A stretch of DNA of 64,000 bases, from NCBI RefSeq assembly GCF_905171765.1, contig NC_053392.1, positions 444,940,837-445,004,836 on the forward strand, in the 5' to 3' direction. The notes below the pieces were generated by a model. It ran no database searches. It was not told where the DNA came from and saw only the letters and a program-made list of their open reading frames with translations. The stretch is from Bufo bufo (Eukaryota; Chordata; Amphibia; Anura; Bufonidae). Position 1 is the first letter of the stretch; each line of letters starts with the position of its first letter. Shown here piece by piece: positions 41,255-52,965 of the stretch. The position numbers were made by a program, and so were the translations under genes.

Positions 41255-44200
41255 GGTGTTATTTCATGCAAAGGTGTCTCATCAGCCTGATATGACGAGT
41301 AGTGGCAGCTAAGATTGATTAGTTTCAGGAAGGAGTGCTGACAAAGAGAGGTCCAGCAGGACTCTGCAGGCTCCCCTCCTGAATCTAAATCCACAAATCC
41401 TGACAGTTTCTTTTGTATGAATGATTCATTTTAATGCAGAATAAATGATACTTTTTTGTTGCAATGATACCACGCTACATGTAATCAGGCCTTGAGGTCT
41501 CATGCACATAGTACAAATTCTGTACAGTAGTAGTACACAGAGTCCCACTACAATACCCCTTATGATGCCACATGGACTATGGTATTTTTTTCTCTGGAAG
41601 TGTCACTTTAAGAAAAGAAGAGCCTTATACACATGACATCCACTTGGGCTTTTTTTTTGAGATTCGTATGTAATTGTACACTGAATGCAATAAACAGATG
41701 GCTCACTGTGTACAGTCACGACTGGTGCTCTCAACAATAGTAAAAATGTAGATAATTGGACCGGCACTCAAAACACTCAGAGAGTAATGTGGAACCAAAC
41801 AGGTTTATTAAATCACACTATGTCTAGGTATTAACCATCTGATATATAAAAATACATGAAAATACTATCTATCTAATAAATGTCGAATATATAAAAAATC
41901 GATTATGACATAAATCGAATAAATAAAATTGATTACATAAAATAAGATTAAAAGTGAAGATAGAACATCGGTGAAACCCTCTAAATCGATAGTTATTTCA
42001 ATTGCCTATGGAGACTTGTATGAATAGGTAAGAGTCCCAGTACAAAGACTTGTATATGTAGATGAGTCCCAGGTAGCAGATGTATAATGTCAATTTGTAT
42101 ATGTAGGATCTCTAATCTTTGCATAAGAAGGACATAGTTTCACCTGAGTTTCAAACTTTTATAGTCAATCGGTTGTACCCACTTTAGAGAGTGAATATAC
42201 GTATTTGATACTCACGACACGTTGCGCTGATCAAAAGTTTTTTTCTTACGTGTGGAGATTTTTTCAGTGGCGTCCCACTGCTCATATGTAATTGTGCAAA
42301 ATGTATGAAACTGCAAGCATACAGGAATTCAGAAAAGGCTTTCTGCACTTCTGTTGATGCCCGATACGACCATGAGACTTTAGACTAATGGTACAGACAG
42401 GGGTGTAGCTATAGGGGAAACGGCTGCTTTGGATACCAAACTCAGAAGGGGCCTTCTGAGGAGGAGGACTAAAAGATTTCATTGTCAGGGCCTCCTCAAC
42501 AGTATTATAAAATAACATAATATACAGGAGCGGTTGCTGGGCCTTGTCTGAGAAGGCGATCTTGATTAGCCACAGAAGTTGTGGTTGCAAGGGAGGAGAG
42601 GGTTGCAAAGAAATTGCTGAGGGGGGACCCCATTTAGAAATTTGCTGTGGGCCCAATTCATTTCTAATTACACTAATGAGTACAGATCTACAAATAGTAA
42701 GTACTGATACTTGTCTCCCTAGTATTAATAGAAATACACCTTTTCTTGTTGGAGATTATAATTCATAGGCAGAAAGAATTCCAAACTGCTTGCTCATGGA
42801 CTTACATTAATATTATTTTTTTTATTTCAGATAAAGTACAAGAAAAATATACAAAAAAAGACCCTACAAATGTATTGTCTACAAAAAAAAATCAATTTTT
42901 TTTTCTTTTTTACTTTATTTATGAACTATCTCTGGGAGCAATCAGCTAGAGTCTTCTAAGACCAAGCAGCTCTGCCATGAAGAAAGCTTTCAGGGGTGAA
43001 ACGGCCAATCATCACATAATAAGACATATCCTAAAACATTAAATAAGACACAAATCTTATATTATATTAAAGATTGGACATGGCCTTTATTGGTTAACCT
43101 GTACTAATAACTGCATAACCAAATATTGAAACCATAACTATAAAAATAATACATCATAATAATTTAAACTGTTAAATAAATAAAAAAAAAATAAACTAAT
43201 GAAATAAGCCAAAGGATATAGATGAAAAAGAGTAGGGGATGTGAGTGGCTGAAGAAATCCAGGAGACAGCAGGTGAGGTGAGCCAAGCACAGATGCTGAT
43301 AGCCCACATTTATACCCCAGTAGCCAAATCACTATGTCCAGAATTAGACAAATAATCGGCATTTTTTTCCTGTAAAAGTCTCATATTTTTCCACGTTTTT
43401 AAACCTCCTGAAAGAATGCTCTATTTTAAGTTGCAATCTAGTCTTAAAGGTATTGTCTGGGAACACTTCTAACAGTTGCCGGCAGCCTGCTTCTTTTACT
43501 GAAAGGATCATACTTAACTGCTCCCCTTCACTCCAGTGCTCCAGGCTCCCACATCTCCATCTTCTGGTGCGGGGTTTGTTTTCTGTCTCTTCTTCAGCCA
43601 ACTGCTGGCTTCTGCGGTGATGTGTCCACAAGAGGCATGTCACTGTTGAAGCTAGTGGTTGGCTGAAAAGGATCAGGTGACCATGCCCATGGCGGGGAAG
43701 AAGAAAACAAACCCTAGACCGAAAGTTGGAGATAGAGGGCCAGGGCCGCAGGGAGCAGGTAAATAAATTAACTAGGGCACTTTTTCTGAAGCTGGCTATA
43801 TTCTTTAGATATCTTTCAGTCGACAGCTATCTCTCCTGATCCTCGGCTGAGCATGCATAGAGGAGAAAGCTGCTGCCAGACTCCTGTGGTATACATGGAT
43901 CCCAACTCAAGGAAGGCTAACTAAATCACAGAGACTCATTAGCAGCTGAAAATGTACTGTTCACAGTTGAGGCAAGCTTCACGGTTACAAGAGTCTTATG
44001 AGAGGCAACAAGCTTATTCTTTATGGCCTCACGTGGGCCAACAAGGTTATGGTTACAAAAGGTTTGCAAAGTGGCCACAATGTTTATTAGAGGCAACACT
44101 GACTATTGAACACTATGGCAAAGGGCTTACCCAGCAGCTTCTCCACAGAACATCCTTTCTGCCTGCATACTACTGACATGAGGTTATCATCAAAGCAAAT

Positions 44201-44950
44201 GCTCTCCCTGGAGGACCTGTATAATTAGAACATGTGAGCAGAAAGGTCCTATGCATATAATGATATTATCCAATAGCAAGAACATAATTGACCACTAGGT
44301 GGCAGAACCACAATGCTGAAACATGCACATATGCAACTACCATTGACATCCTGCCTGAGGGAATCTGACTCCCAGAGTCTCACTTCACTGTCACCGACTA
44401 CCTATGACATCAGCAGTTAGCAGCATACATCTTTTTACCATGGCCATGTACACAGGCCATTTCACCCAAAGTAGTGCACTTTTCCAATAGATATGGGTCT
44501 TATCTCTGGGACCGGCACCTATCTTGAGAACAAAGTCCTGTCTCACACCACCATGAATGGACAGGTGGCCACACATGGGTTGCACTTTCGATTCACTTTT
44601 CTGTGAGTCTTAAAAATAGCAGAGTAAACTTGGGACCTTCAACTACACCACGCAACAACAAAAAATGTTTTACCTGCTACTGGACAAAAACCATTTGTCC
44701 TATACTAAATCGAGTTTGCGGATTACAAATCCGAAGTCAGAATTGTAACACGTCATGAAATTTTGCTATGCATACATATGCCTAAATGAATTAAGCACTT
44801 GGAAAGCATTGAATAATTTTGACCAGAACGAGTTTTTCTCCAACAATTACCTGATCTACATCAAAGTTTGAGTAGTAAACAGTGTATGAAAATGTAATGG
44901 AATAACAAAATTTCAAAAAGTCTTGTTTTTCAGTTTAAAATTCTTACTTG
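41255..44950. other. Mostly unrecognised DNA, no gene
   Basis: 41500-41530 has a decayed gaggtctcatgcacat end like the TAA element at 51416. 41760-42260 is AT-rich with gattatgacataaatcgaat-type short repeats. 42385-42660 resembles an interspersed repeat (gggtgtagctatagggg). 43440-43790 contains facing stretches (accctagaccgaaagttggag / ctccatcttctggtgcggggtttg) like a decayed foldback. 43800-44600 has one 74-codon frame (43952-44176) with no motif. No splice-like or conserved coding pattern stands out. Confidence 0.4.
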
Positions 44951-44954
44951 AGCA

Positions 44955-45291
44955 AGGCCCAGTACTGTTAAAAGTGCTTTAGGCATCTGCTTTTGCATTT
45001 GTGAACGGTCATATTTTCCCGTTGCAAAAACCAGCAGTAGTCCCCCATCATGTTGGGATTCCAGCTGCCTTGAAACCTGTTCTCCATTGTAGAAATATCT
45101 TTATGGAACCGCTCTCCATGTTTGTCACTTACGTGTCCCAAATTGGGTGGAAAAAAGTCAAGATGGGAATGTAAGAAATGCACTTTCAATGACATACTGA
45201 CCAACTGTGTGCTCAACTCTGAGAGGCCACTGTCTCATTTTGTAATGATTGTTGTCATCACGACTGTTCCATAGGCACAAGAAACACATAT
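44955..45291 (-). pseudogene. Unknown conserved protein family, C-terminal pieces (decayed)
   Basis: On the minus strand, immediately inside the gypsy insertion, reads CFLCLWNSRDDNNHY (45245-45291), a Cys-x2-Cys motif. After an internal deletion and frame change follows MSLKVHFLHSHLDFFP, PNLGHVSDKHGERFHKDIS and WNPNMMGDYCWFL (44990-45195). I recall this pattern from many uncharacterised proteins of insects, cnidarians and vertebrates, function unknown and possibly transposon-derived. About 90 residues that normally separate the two blocks appear to be missing. The upstream part is at 50608-51412 and 55065-55128. Confidence 0.6.
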
Positions 45292-45817
45292 TGTCATGCC
45301 CTGCTCAGGCTATGTGCGGAGGTCTGCCAGGTTAGCAGCATGTGTGTAGCCTTTTGTTTTGTTTTGGAGTTGAGCTATATCCGCCTCTCTTCAGGTGCAC
45401 TGGGTGGGGTCGTTGGTTTGAGTTTAAATTACACCCACTCCCAGTGTCCTGTGCGGGTTATAGCTTCTTTCTGGCTCTGTGAAAGAAAGGAAGGATTTGC
45501 TGTTCCTGCTCAGAAAAGATAAGTTGGTTTTTGTTTTCTTGTGGTTGGCTGTCTAGGCTGTTAGAGAGATGCCTGCCCCCTCCAGGTTCTGAGGGAGCAG
45601 GCTGCCTCTATACCCCTTTCACCATCTTAGGGATTTTAGGGAATTTTCAGCCCAGGCACGAGGACACGTTATTCCCATCTTCAGGGTCTGAACGTTGGCA
45701 TAGAAATATAGGGAGAGCTGGTAGGGATTTGTCAGGAGGTGACCTTGATCCCCAGCTTCTCGCCTAGACACTTGTTTGTTTATTTTCTGTGTATCTGGTA
45801 TCCTGTCCGCCGTGACA
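45292..45817 (+). repeat. 5' LTR of the gypsy element
   Basis: 526 bp, TG...CA, identical in length to the 3' LTR. It contains GGGTTATA (45455-45462), complementary to the bases just after the LTR (see primer-binding site). No clear TATA box was identified upstream of it. Confidence 0.95.
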
Positions 45818-45827
45818 TTATAACCCA
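45818..45827 (+). other. Primer-binding site, possibly self-priming
   Basis: Directly after the LTR stands TTATAACCCA. I see no obvious match to the CCA end of a tRNA. Bases 45819-45826 (TATAACCC) are the exact complement of GGGTTATA at 45455-45462 in the LTR, which could be the 5' end of the transcript. Tf1/Sushi-group elements are known or proposed to self-prime in this way; here it is inference. Confidence 0.45.
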
Positions 45828-45863
45828 CCAATACTTTGACTGCCATTGCTCAGCGGTTTTGAG

Positions 45864-46779
45864 ATGGAGTCAATTGATGCGCTAGTTGATCGCATGCAGG
45901 GATTATCTCTAGAGGTTGCGGATCTGCGTAATTCGGTCACACGGTGTCAGAATGCTCTGGCATCAGGTGCAATAGGAGGAAGTCAAATTTATGGGGAGCC
46001 TAAAGTCGCTCTCCCTGATATATTTGCAGGGGGTGTGGATGACTTTATCCGCTTTAAAGAGTCATGCAAGTTGTATTTTCGGCTGCGTCCATCTTCGTCT
46101 GGTGATGAGAGTCAGAAGGTAGGGATAATCATTTCTCTGCTTAAAGGGGACGCGCAATCCTGGGCCTTTTCTCTGCCGTCCGGTTCTCTGGCCCTCCGGT
46201 CGGTGGAAGAATTTTTTTAAAGCCTTGGGATTCATTTATGATGACCCAGATCGGGTCTCGATGGCGGAATCTAAATTGCGTAATTTATTACAAGGTGAAC
46301 ATACTGCAGAGGCTTACTGCGTTGAGTTTAGGAGATGGGCTACCGAGTCAGAGTGGAATGACCCCGCGTTACGTAGTCAATTTTGTCAGGGGTTATCTGA
46401 GAGATTGAAAGATGTCCTTGCTTTTTATGAGTACCCGGATACATTGGAGAATGCTATGTCTTTGGCAGTACGGTTAGATAGACGTATTAGAGAGAGGTGT
46501 AAGGTTCCCTCCGTGCAAGGGATCCCTTTGGTGAGTGGTTTCGTCTCACCTGCTCCCCAGGTTGATATGACATGTAACTCTGGGGTAGGGGAGGAACCCA
46601 TGCAGCTGGGTCAGGTATCTTTACCTTCTGGTAGTAGGAACTTTAGGAGGTTGCATAAACTATGTTATTACTGTGGAAAAAGTGGTCATTTTATTTTTGC
46701 TTGTCCTTTTGTTAAACCGCATGTTGATGAGAAAGAATCACAAAGAGGTTTACTTAAAGAAAAAAAAAAACATTCCTGA
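45864..46779 (+). pseudogene. gag of the gypsy element (one frameshift)
   Basis: Gag would build the particle that packages element RNA. The start at ATG 45864 (MESIDALVDRM) leads into a coiled N-terminus, capsid blocks FIRFKESCKLYFRLRP, KVGIIISLLKGDAQSWAF and FRRWATESEW, and a zinc knuckle CYYCGKSGHFIFACP (46664-46708), followed by a basic tail and stop at 46777-46779. An extra T in the T-run near 46215 breaks the frame (VEEFF-stop / KALGFIYDD). Everything else is open. Confidence 0.85.
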
Positions 46780-46798
46780 CTCTTGGTAGTGTGAATGA

Positions 46799-47320
46799 GT
46801 GGTGGAGCAAGCAGGTATGCAAGCTCCCTGTAATACTCATTTTCTCCTTCCAGCTATGGCGGCGCTAGACTCAAGAAAATTTTTTGTTGAAGTATTCATT
46901 GACTGTGGTGCTGGAGTAAACCTTATTGATTTTCTTTTTCTTCAAAATCTGGGTCTAAGTACTTGCACTTTAGAAAGAGAGATTCCGGTTTTTGCAATTG
47001 ATTCTTCCCCTTTTTCTCAAAGGAGTCTTACTCATATTGCTCATGGTATTCTGTTAAGGGTGGGTGATTCACATGTTGAGATTATGTCTTGTTTTGTCAT
47101 GAAGGACTTGCCCGCTCCTATAGTCTTAGGGTTACCGTGGTTGACAAAACATAACCCAGTTATAGATTGGCAAGCAAGACAGATCATTGGTTGGAGTGAA
47201 ATTTGTTCGGATAATTGTCTTGGCACATCTATCTCTGGTGTGTCTACTACGGCTCTACCTCAGTATCTTTGCGGATGTCTTTTCGGAGGGTGGGGCTCAG
47301 GAATTTCCCCCTCATTGTGA
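46799..47320 (+). pseudogene. Aspartic protease region of gypsy pol
   Basis: VEVFIDCGAGVNLID carries the D-[ST]-G-type active site as DCG, a substitution of the usual Ser/Thr by Cys. The neighbour at 63190-63240 reads VDSGAAVNL. Then [17 protein letters not shown], the conserved end of the gypsy protease. The frame runs into a shift near 47250-47320 before [11 protein letters not shown] of the RT region. Confidence 0.8.
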
Positions 47321-48600
47321 CTATGATTGTCCAGTTAATCTCATCCCAGGGGCTAAGTTGCCAAAGTCTCGGCTTTACAATCTTTCTCAACCTGAAAGAG
47401 AGGTCATGCGGAAGTATATTGCCGAGAGTTTGGCAAAAGGTCATATTAGGCCATCAAAGTCTCCGGTGGCAGTGGGTTTATTCTTTGTAAAGAAAAAGGA
47501 TGGATCACTGAGACCTTGTTTGTATTTCCGGGAATTGAACCGTATTACGGTCCGTGATCCGTATCCCCTTCCTTTGATCTCCGATCTCTTTATCAGATTG
47601 TTGGAGCCAAGGTGTTCTCCAAGTTGGATTTAAGAGGGGCCTACAATCTGATCAGAATCAAGGAAGGGGATGAGTGGAAAACGGCCTTCAACACGCACGA
47701 GGGTCATTTCGAGAATCTGGTTATGCCTTTTGGGTTAACTAACGCGCCAGCGGTATTTCAGCGATTCGTCAATGACATTTTCCATCATTTTGTGGGGAGG
47801 TTCGTGGTAGTTTACTTGGATGACATTTTAATTTACTCTCCTGATCTGAAGACCCATCAGGATCACTTGAGACAGGTTTTGACGATCCTTCGGGAGAATA
47901 AATTGTACGCCAAATTGGAGAAATGTGTGTTTTCTGTGCAGGAGCTTCCGTTTCTGGGATATCTGCTTTCTGACTCTGGTTTTCCTATGGACCCCGAAAA
48001 GGTTCGGGCGGTTCTGGAATGGGACCGACCGGAGAATCAGAAAGCTTTGATGCGGTTTTTGGGGTTCACTAATTATTATAGAAAATTTATCTTGAACTAT
48101 TCTACCATTGTAAAACCTCTGACTGATATGACTAAGAAGGGCGCCGACGTCTCTGTCTAGTCGGATGAGGCATTGCAGGCCTTTTCGGCTATTAAGGAAT
48201 GTTTTGCGTCTGCTCCCATTCTGGTGTAGCCCGATGTATCTCAGCCATTCGTGGTGGAGGTTGATGCATCAGAAGTGGGGGTTGGAGCAGTGCTGTCGCA
48301 GGGTTCATCTCCTAGCAAATGGGTTCTGTGTGCTTTTTTTTCCAAGAAGCTCTCGGTCGCCGAGAGGAATTATGATGTTGGAGATAGGGAATTGCTGGCC
48401 ATCAAATTGGCCTTTGAAGAATGGCGTCACTGGTTGGAGGGGGCGTCTCACCCCGTTACAGTATATACGGATCATAAGAATTTGGCTTACCTGCAATCTG
48501 CCAAGCGTCTGAATCCTAGACAGGCCATATGGTCACTGTTCTTTACCAGGTTCAATTTTGTGGTTACATTTCGCCCGGGGTTAAAAACGTCAAGGCAGAT
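47187..48600 (+). pseudogene. Reverse transcriptase and RNase H of gypsy pol
   Basis: RT blocks in order: [44 protein letters not shown], then (frame change near 47600) [29 protein letters not shown] and the active-site box VVYLDDILIYS (47810-47840). RNase [52 protein letters not shown] (48250-48495). Stops at 48158-48160 (TAG) and 48226-48228 (TAG), and a frameshift near 48590. Also LYFRELN where LDFRELN is usual. Not functional. Confidence 0.9.
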
Positions 48601-50139
48601 GCGTTGTCTCGCAGTTTTCCTGGGGGATGTAATTCAGAGGATCCTGCTCTGATTTTGGCTGATGGGGTGGTGGTCTCTGCTCTGTACCCCGAATTGGAGA
48701 TGGAGATGTTGGGAGCCCAGGAGGGGGCTCCTGGTTCTTGTCCCCCAGGGAGGTTGTTTGTTCCTGATGGACTGCGATACAAGGTATTCAAGGAACATCA
48801 CGATACTGTCCTTGCTGGACATCCTGGTGGTAAGTCCATCTTTGATCTTGTGTCCCGGAGGTTCTGGTGGCCCGGGTTACGTAAGAGTGTTGAGGATTAC
48901 ATAGCAGCTTGTGAAACCTGTGCACGGTCAAAGGTTGCTCATACTTGACCTGCTGGTTCACTTCTTCCTTTGTCTATTCTGTCGCGTCCTTGGACGCACT
49001 TGTCTATGGACTTTATTACGGATCTGCCGAGTTCCTCCGGGAAAACAGTAATTTTGGTGGTTGTTGACCGTTTTAGTAAAATGGCTCACTTTGTATCGTT
49101 AGCCAGTCTGCCCAATGCCAAGACTCTTGCTCAGATTTTTGTTGATAGTATCGTGAAATTGCATGGCATTCCTTCGGATGTGGTTTCTGATAGGGGCACG
49201 CAGTTTGTCTCCAGGTTTTGGTGGGCGTTCTGCTCTCGGCTTGGCATTCAACTTTCGTTCTCTTCAACTTTTCATCCGCAGTCGAATGGGCAGATAGAGC
49301 GTACTAATTAAAACCTGGAGACCTACTTGAGGTGCTTTGTGGCTGAGAATCAGGAGGACTGGTCCTCATTCTTGTCCCTAGCAGAGTTTGCTTTAAATAA
49401 CCGTAGGCAGGAGTCCACAGGTAAGTCACCATTTTTTGGCGCATACAGTTTTCATCCTCAGTTTGGTACCTTTTCTGGGACTAGTTCCTCTGGGATGCCA
49501 GAGGAGGAGAGATTTTCTTCTGCCTTGTCTTCTATCTGGCAGAGGATCCAAGTGAATTTGGAGAAGATGGGTGAGAGGTATAAGCGAATGGCTGACAAGA
49601 GACGTATGACTGGTCCGGACCTGTGTGTGGGTGATCTGGTGTGGTTATCTACAAAAAATATTAAACTGAGAGTACCATCTTGGAAACTGGGTCCAAGATT
49701 TATTGGACCTTACAAAATATCTGCGGTGGTCAATCTAGCAGCGTTTCGTCTGGATCTTCCGCAGACTTGGAGGATCCATGATGTGTTCCACAAGTCTTTA
49801 CTGAAGAAATATGTGAAACCGGTGGAACCATCGCCATTGCCTCCTCCCCCTGTTCTGGTTGATGGAAATTTAGCGTTCGAGATATCCAGGGTTCTCGACT
49901 CAAGAGTTCTTTGGGGTTCCCTTCAGTACCTGGTACACTGGAGGGGATACGGCCCTGAGGAAAGGATGTGGGTTCCGGCTCTGGATGTTAGTGCCAGTCG
50001 ACTGGTGAGGGCTCTTCACAGATCCCACCCGGATAAGGTTGAGCTGGGGTGTCCGGAGGTCACCCGTAGAAGGGGGGGTACTGTCATGCCCTTCTCAGGC
50101 TATGTGCAGAGGTCTGCCAGGTTAGCAGCATGTGTGTAG
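48529..50139 (+). pseudogene. Integrase with C-terminal chromodomain
   Basis: The HHCC finger is visible (HHDTVLAGHPG ... CETCARSK, 48795-48935). The core shows MDFITDLPSS (first Asp), VSDRGTQFVS (second Asp) and FHPQSNGQIERTN (Glu), 49010-49308. The GPY/F module reads LGPRFIGPYKI (49690-49725), and a chromodomain follows: FEISRVLDSRVLWGSLQYLVHWRGYGPEERMW in pieces (49875-49975). Chromodomains direct integration to modified histones in related elements. Stops at 48946-48948 (TGA) and 49309-49311 (TAA) break it. Confidence 0.9.
50066..50081 (+). other. Polypurine tract of the gypsy element
   Basis: gtagaagggggggtac immediately precedes the 3' LTR, the expected plus-strand priming site. Confidence 0.8.
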
Positions 50140-50607
50140 CCTTTTGTTTTGTTTTGGAGTTGAGCTATATCCGCCTCTCTTCAGGTGCACTGGGTGGGGT
50201 CGTTGGTTTGAGTTTAAATTACACCCACTCCCAGTGTCCTGTGCGGGTTATAGCTTCTGTCTGGCTCTGTGAAAGGAAGGAAGGATTTGCTGTTCCTGCT
50301 CAGAAAAGATAAGTTGGTTTTTGTTTTCTTGTGGTTGGCTGTCTAGGCTGTTAGATAGACGCCTGCCCCCTCCAGGTTCTGAGGGAGCAGGCTGCCTCTA
50401 TACTCCTTTTACCATCTTAGGGATTTTAGGGAATTTTCAGCCCAGGCACGAGGACACGTTATTCCCATCTTCAGGGTCTGAACGTGGGCATAGAAGTATA
50501 GGGAGAGCTGGTAGAGATTTGTCAGGAGGTGACCTTGATCCCCAGCTTCTCGCCTAGACACTTGTTTGTTTATTTTCTGTGTATCTGGTATCCTGTCCGC
50601 CATGACA
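50082..50607 (+). repeat. 3' LTR of the gypsy element
   Basis: 526 bp; differs from the 5' LTR at about 12 positions by eye (for example ccctgctc/cccttctc, gagagatg/gatagacg, cgtgaca/catgaca). Followed by the catat target duplication. Confidence 0.95.
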
Positions 50608-51412
50608 CATATGCTTTGTGTACCCTAACTGTAGGCCAAGCAGCAGTGCTACCACTTTCAGGTCAGCACAAAGTTTCCATTTATGTTCTGAGTATTTGAT
50701 CATTTTCAAAATTAACTCCATAGAATCATGGGTCTCTTTCATTCCAACCGCATGAGCCAATGGAACAGATGGTTTTTCGTTACCATAACAAGACAGCTTT
50801 CAAACTTGTTTTGCTAAAGTCTATGAATAGCCTCTATTCATCGGGAACATGTGTACCATCTAACTCCATCATAAGACCATTTACATCAGTACAGAAACAG
50901 ATATCGCTTTTCATTGCATAGTATGCAGCTAACTTAGTGTGTCGATGACGAAAGTGTGAAGTTGTGGTACCTTGTTGTAGCAAATTCCATTTATGAAGTC
51001 TAGAAGCTAGCAGTTCCAACTTTTCTTTAGATAATGACAGATCTCTTACCAGATCATCTAAATCTGATTGGCTCAGCAAGTGCGGCTGATCCTCCAGTTG
51101 TTCTGGATCAGGAAATACATTGCAACAATCAACATCATCTTCATCAGACTCAGAACCGTCTGTTTCAATTGCCGTTCCTGCTTTGGGAGGGGCAGGCACT
51201 GGATTCTCTAATCTCTACATCGTTTGGTACTGGTTTAAGAGCAGACTCACAGTCAGGATACACAATTTGTGACTTGTTTCTCTTTGAATATCTGGCTATT
51301 TTAGTAATGCAAAAGTAAGTCTGAATGGTGATTTTTCTGCTCACGCCAAACCATAAGCACTGCAAAAGCCATTCCTTTACTTTTACCATTCAACCACTGC
51401 GTTAGCCCAGAG
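50608..51412 (-). pseudogene. Unknown conserved protein family, N-terminal and middle pieces
   Basis: Minus strand from 51412: LTQWLNGKSKGMAFAVLMVWREQKNH, then after a frame change YFCITKIARYSKRNKSQIVYPD (51230-51310), a Pro/acidic linker with SDEDDVD (51110-51150), LSQSDLDDLVRDLSLSKEKLELLASRLHKWNLL (50980-51090), ICFCTDVNGLMMEL, a TGA near 50834, a second half with AVLLW, AHAVGMKETHDSMELILKM and LCADLKVVALLLGLQLGYTKH at the gypsy junction. C-x-x-C pairs and the order match the uncharacterised family named at 44955-45291. Function unknown. At least three frame breaks; not expressed as such. Confidence 0.6.
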
Positions 51413-52965
51413 TAAGGCCTCATGCACACGACCGTTGTGTGCATCCCTGTCCGTTGTTCCTTTTTCCGTGATTTTTTGCGGACCCATTGACTTTCAATGG
51501 GTCCGTTGAAAACTCGGAAAATGCACCGTTGTTCATCCGCGGCCGTGATCCGTGTTTCCTGTCCGTCAAAAAAATAGGACCTGTCCTATTTTTTTGACGG
51601 ACAACGGATCACGAACCCATTCAAGTCAATGGGTCCGTGAAAAAACACGGATGCACACAAGATTGATATCCGCGTCCGTGGTCCGTGGCCGTAGGCTACT
51701 TTCACACAGACGGATCCGCAGATCCGTCTGCATAAAAGCTTTTTTAGAGCTGAGTTTTCACTTCGTGAAAACTCAGATCCGGCAGTATATTCTAACACAG
51801 AGGCGTTCCCATAGTGATGGGGACGCTTCAAGTTAGAATATACTATGAACTGTGTACATGACTGCCCCCTGCTGCCTGGCAGCACCCGATCTCTTACAGG
51901 GGGCTGTGATCCGCACAATTAACCCCTCAGATGCCACACCTGAGGGGTTAATTGTGTGTATCATAGCCCCCTGTAAGAGATCAGGTGCTGCCAGGCAGGA
52001 GGGGGCACAACCCCCTCCGTCCCCTGTATTACATTCATTGGTGGCCAGTGCGGCCTTCCTTCTCCCCCCCCTAATTAAAATCCCCCACCCCTTGGTTAGT
52101 TTAATAGCGGTCTGCAACCAGCGCAGGATAAATGTCTGCATTTATCCTGCATATAAATGTATATATATTTTTGGTAACTCCATTTGCAATGTAACACGAA
52201 AAAAACTAACATGAGCAAAAGCTGTTCCCTTAGACAAAATACAGTCAAAAACAAATATTGACGCAACATCATATCTTCTTAAATATCTCCGTGTCTCACT
52301 ATCTACACACCGCGCACGTCTGACCTGGACATTTAAAATCTTCACTAAAAAAAATATATGTATATTTTACCTGTTTATAAGCTTATGCTGTTGCTATTTC
52401 TCATTGTATATGTACATATATCTCAGCAAGCATGCGCTGACTTCTGTATGGCCTTTAAGTCTGGGCCGGCACCAGGTGTAGATGCCCATCATTGGTGGCA
52501 GCGGAGAGTTCCGATTGGAGTCCCAGTTTAATCACTGGGACTCCGATCGGTAACCATGGCAACCAGGACGCTACTGCAGTCCTGGCTGCCATGGTTACTT
52601 AGCAATTTTAGAAGCATTATACTTACCTGCGATGTCTGTGACCGGCCGGGCGCTCCTCCTACTGGTAAGTGAAAGGTCTGTGCTATAAGCAATGCGCCGC
52701 ACAGACCTTTCACTTACCAGTAGGAGGAGCACCCGGCCAGCCACAGACAGCGCAGGTAAGTATAATTCTTCTAAAATTGCTAAGTAACCATGGCAGCCAG
52801 GACTGCAGTAGCGTCCTGGTTGCCATGATTACCGATCGGAGTCCCAGCGATTAAACTGGGACTCCGATCTGAACTCTTCGCTGCCACCAATGATGGGCAT
52901 CTACACCTGGTGCCGGCCCAAACTTAAAGGCCATACAGTAGTCAGCGCATGCTTGCTGAGATATA

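Larger units (their letters stand above)
45292..50607 (+). mobile_element. Chromodomain Ty3/gypsy retrotransposon with both LTRs
   Basis: catat at 45287-45291 and 50608-50612 is a 5-bp TSD. The 526-bp LTRs begin TGTCATGCCC and end TGACA. I count about 12 differences by eye, roughly 2.3%. Domain order: gag with one zinc knuckle, protease, RT, RNase H, integrase, chromodomain. This fits the chromovirus branch (Sushi/Amn-type of vertebrates). Several frameshifts and stops in the body contrast with the similar LTRs. It lies in the middle of the unknown coding unit of the minus strand. Confidence 0.95.

Noticed and set aside
43138..43362. 74-codon hydrophobic minus-strand frame (LILDIVIWLLGYKCGL...)
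   Set aside because: AT-rich chance frame without a signal-peptide context, conserved motif or coding neighbour.
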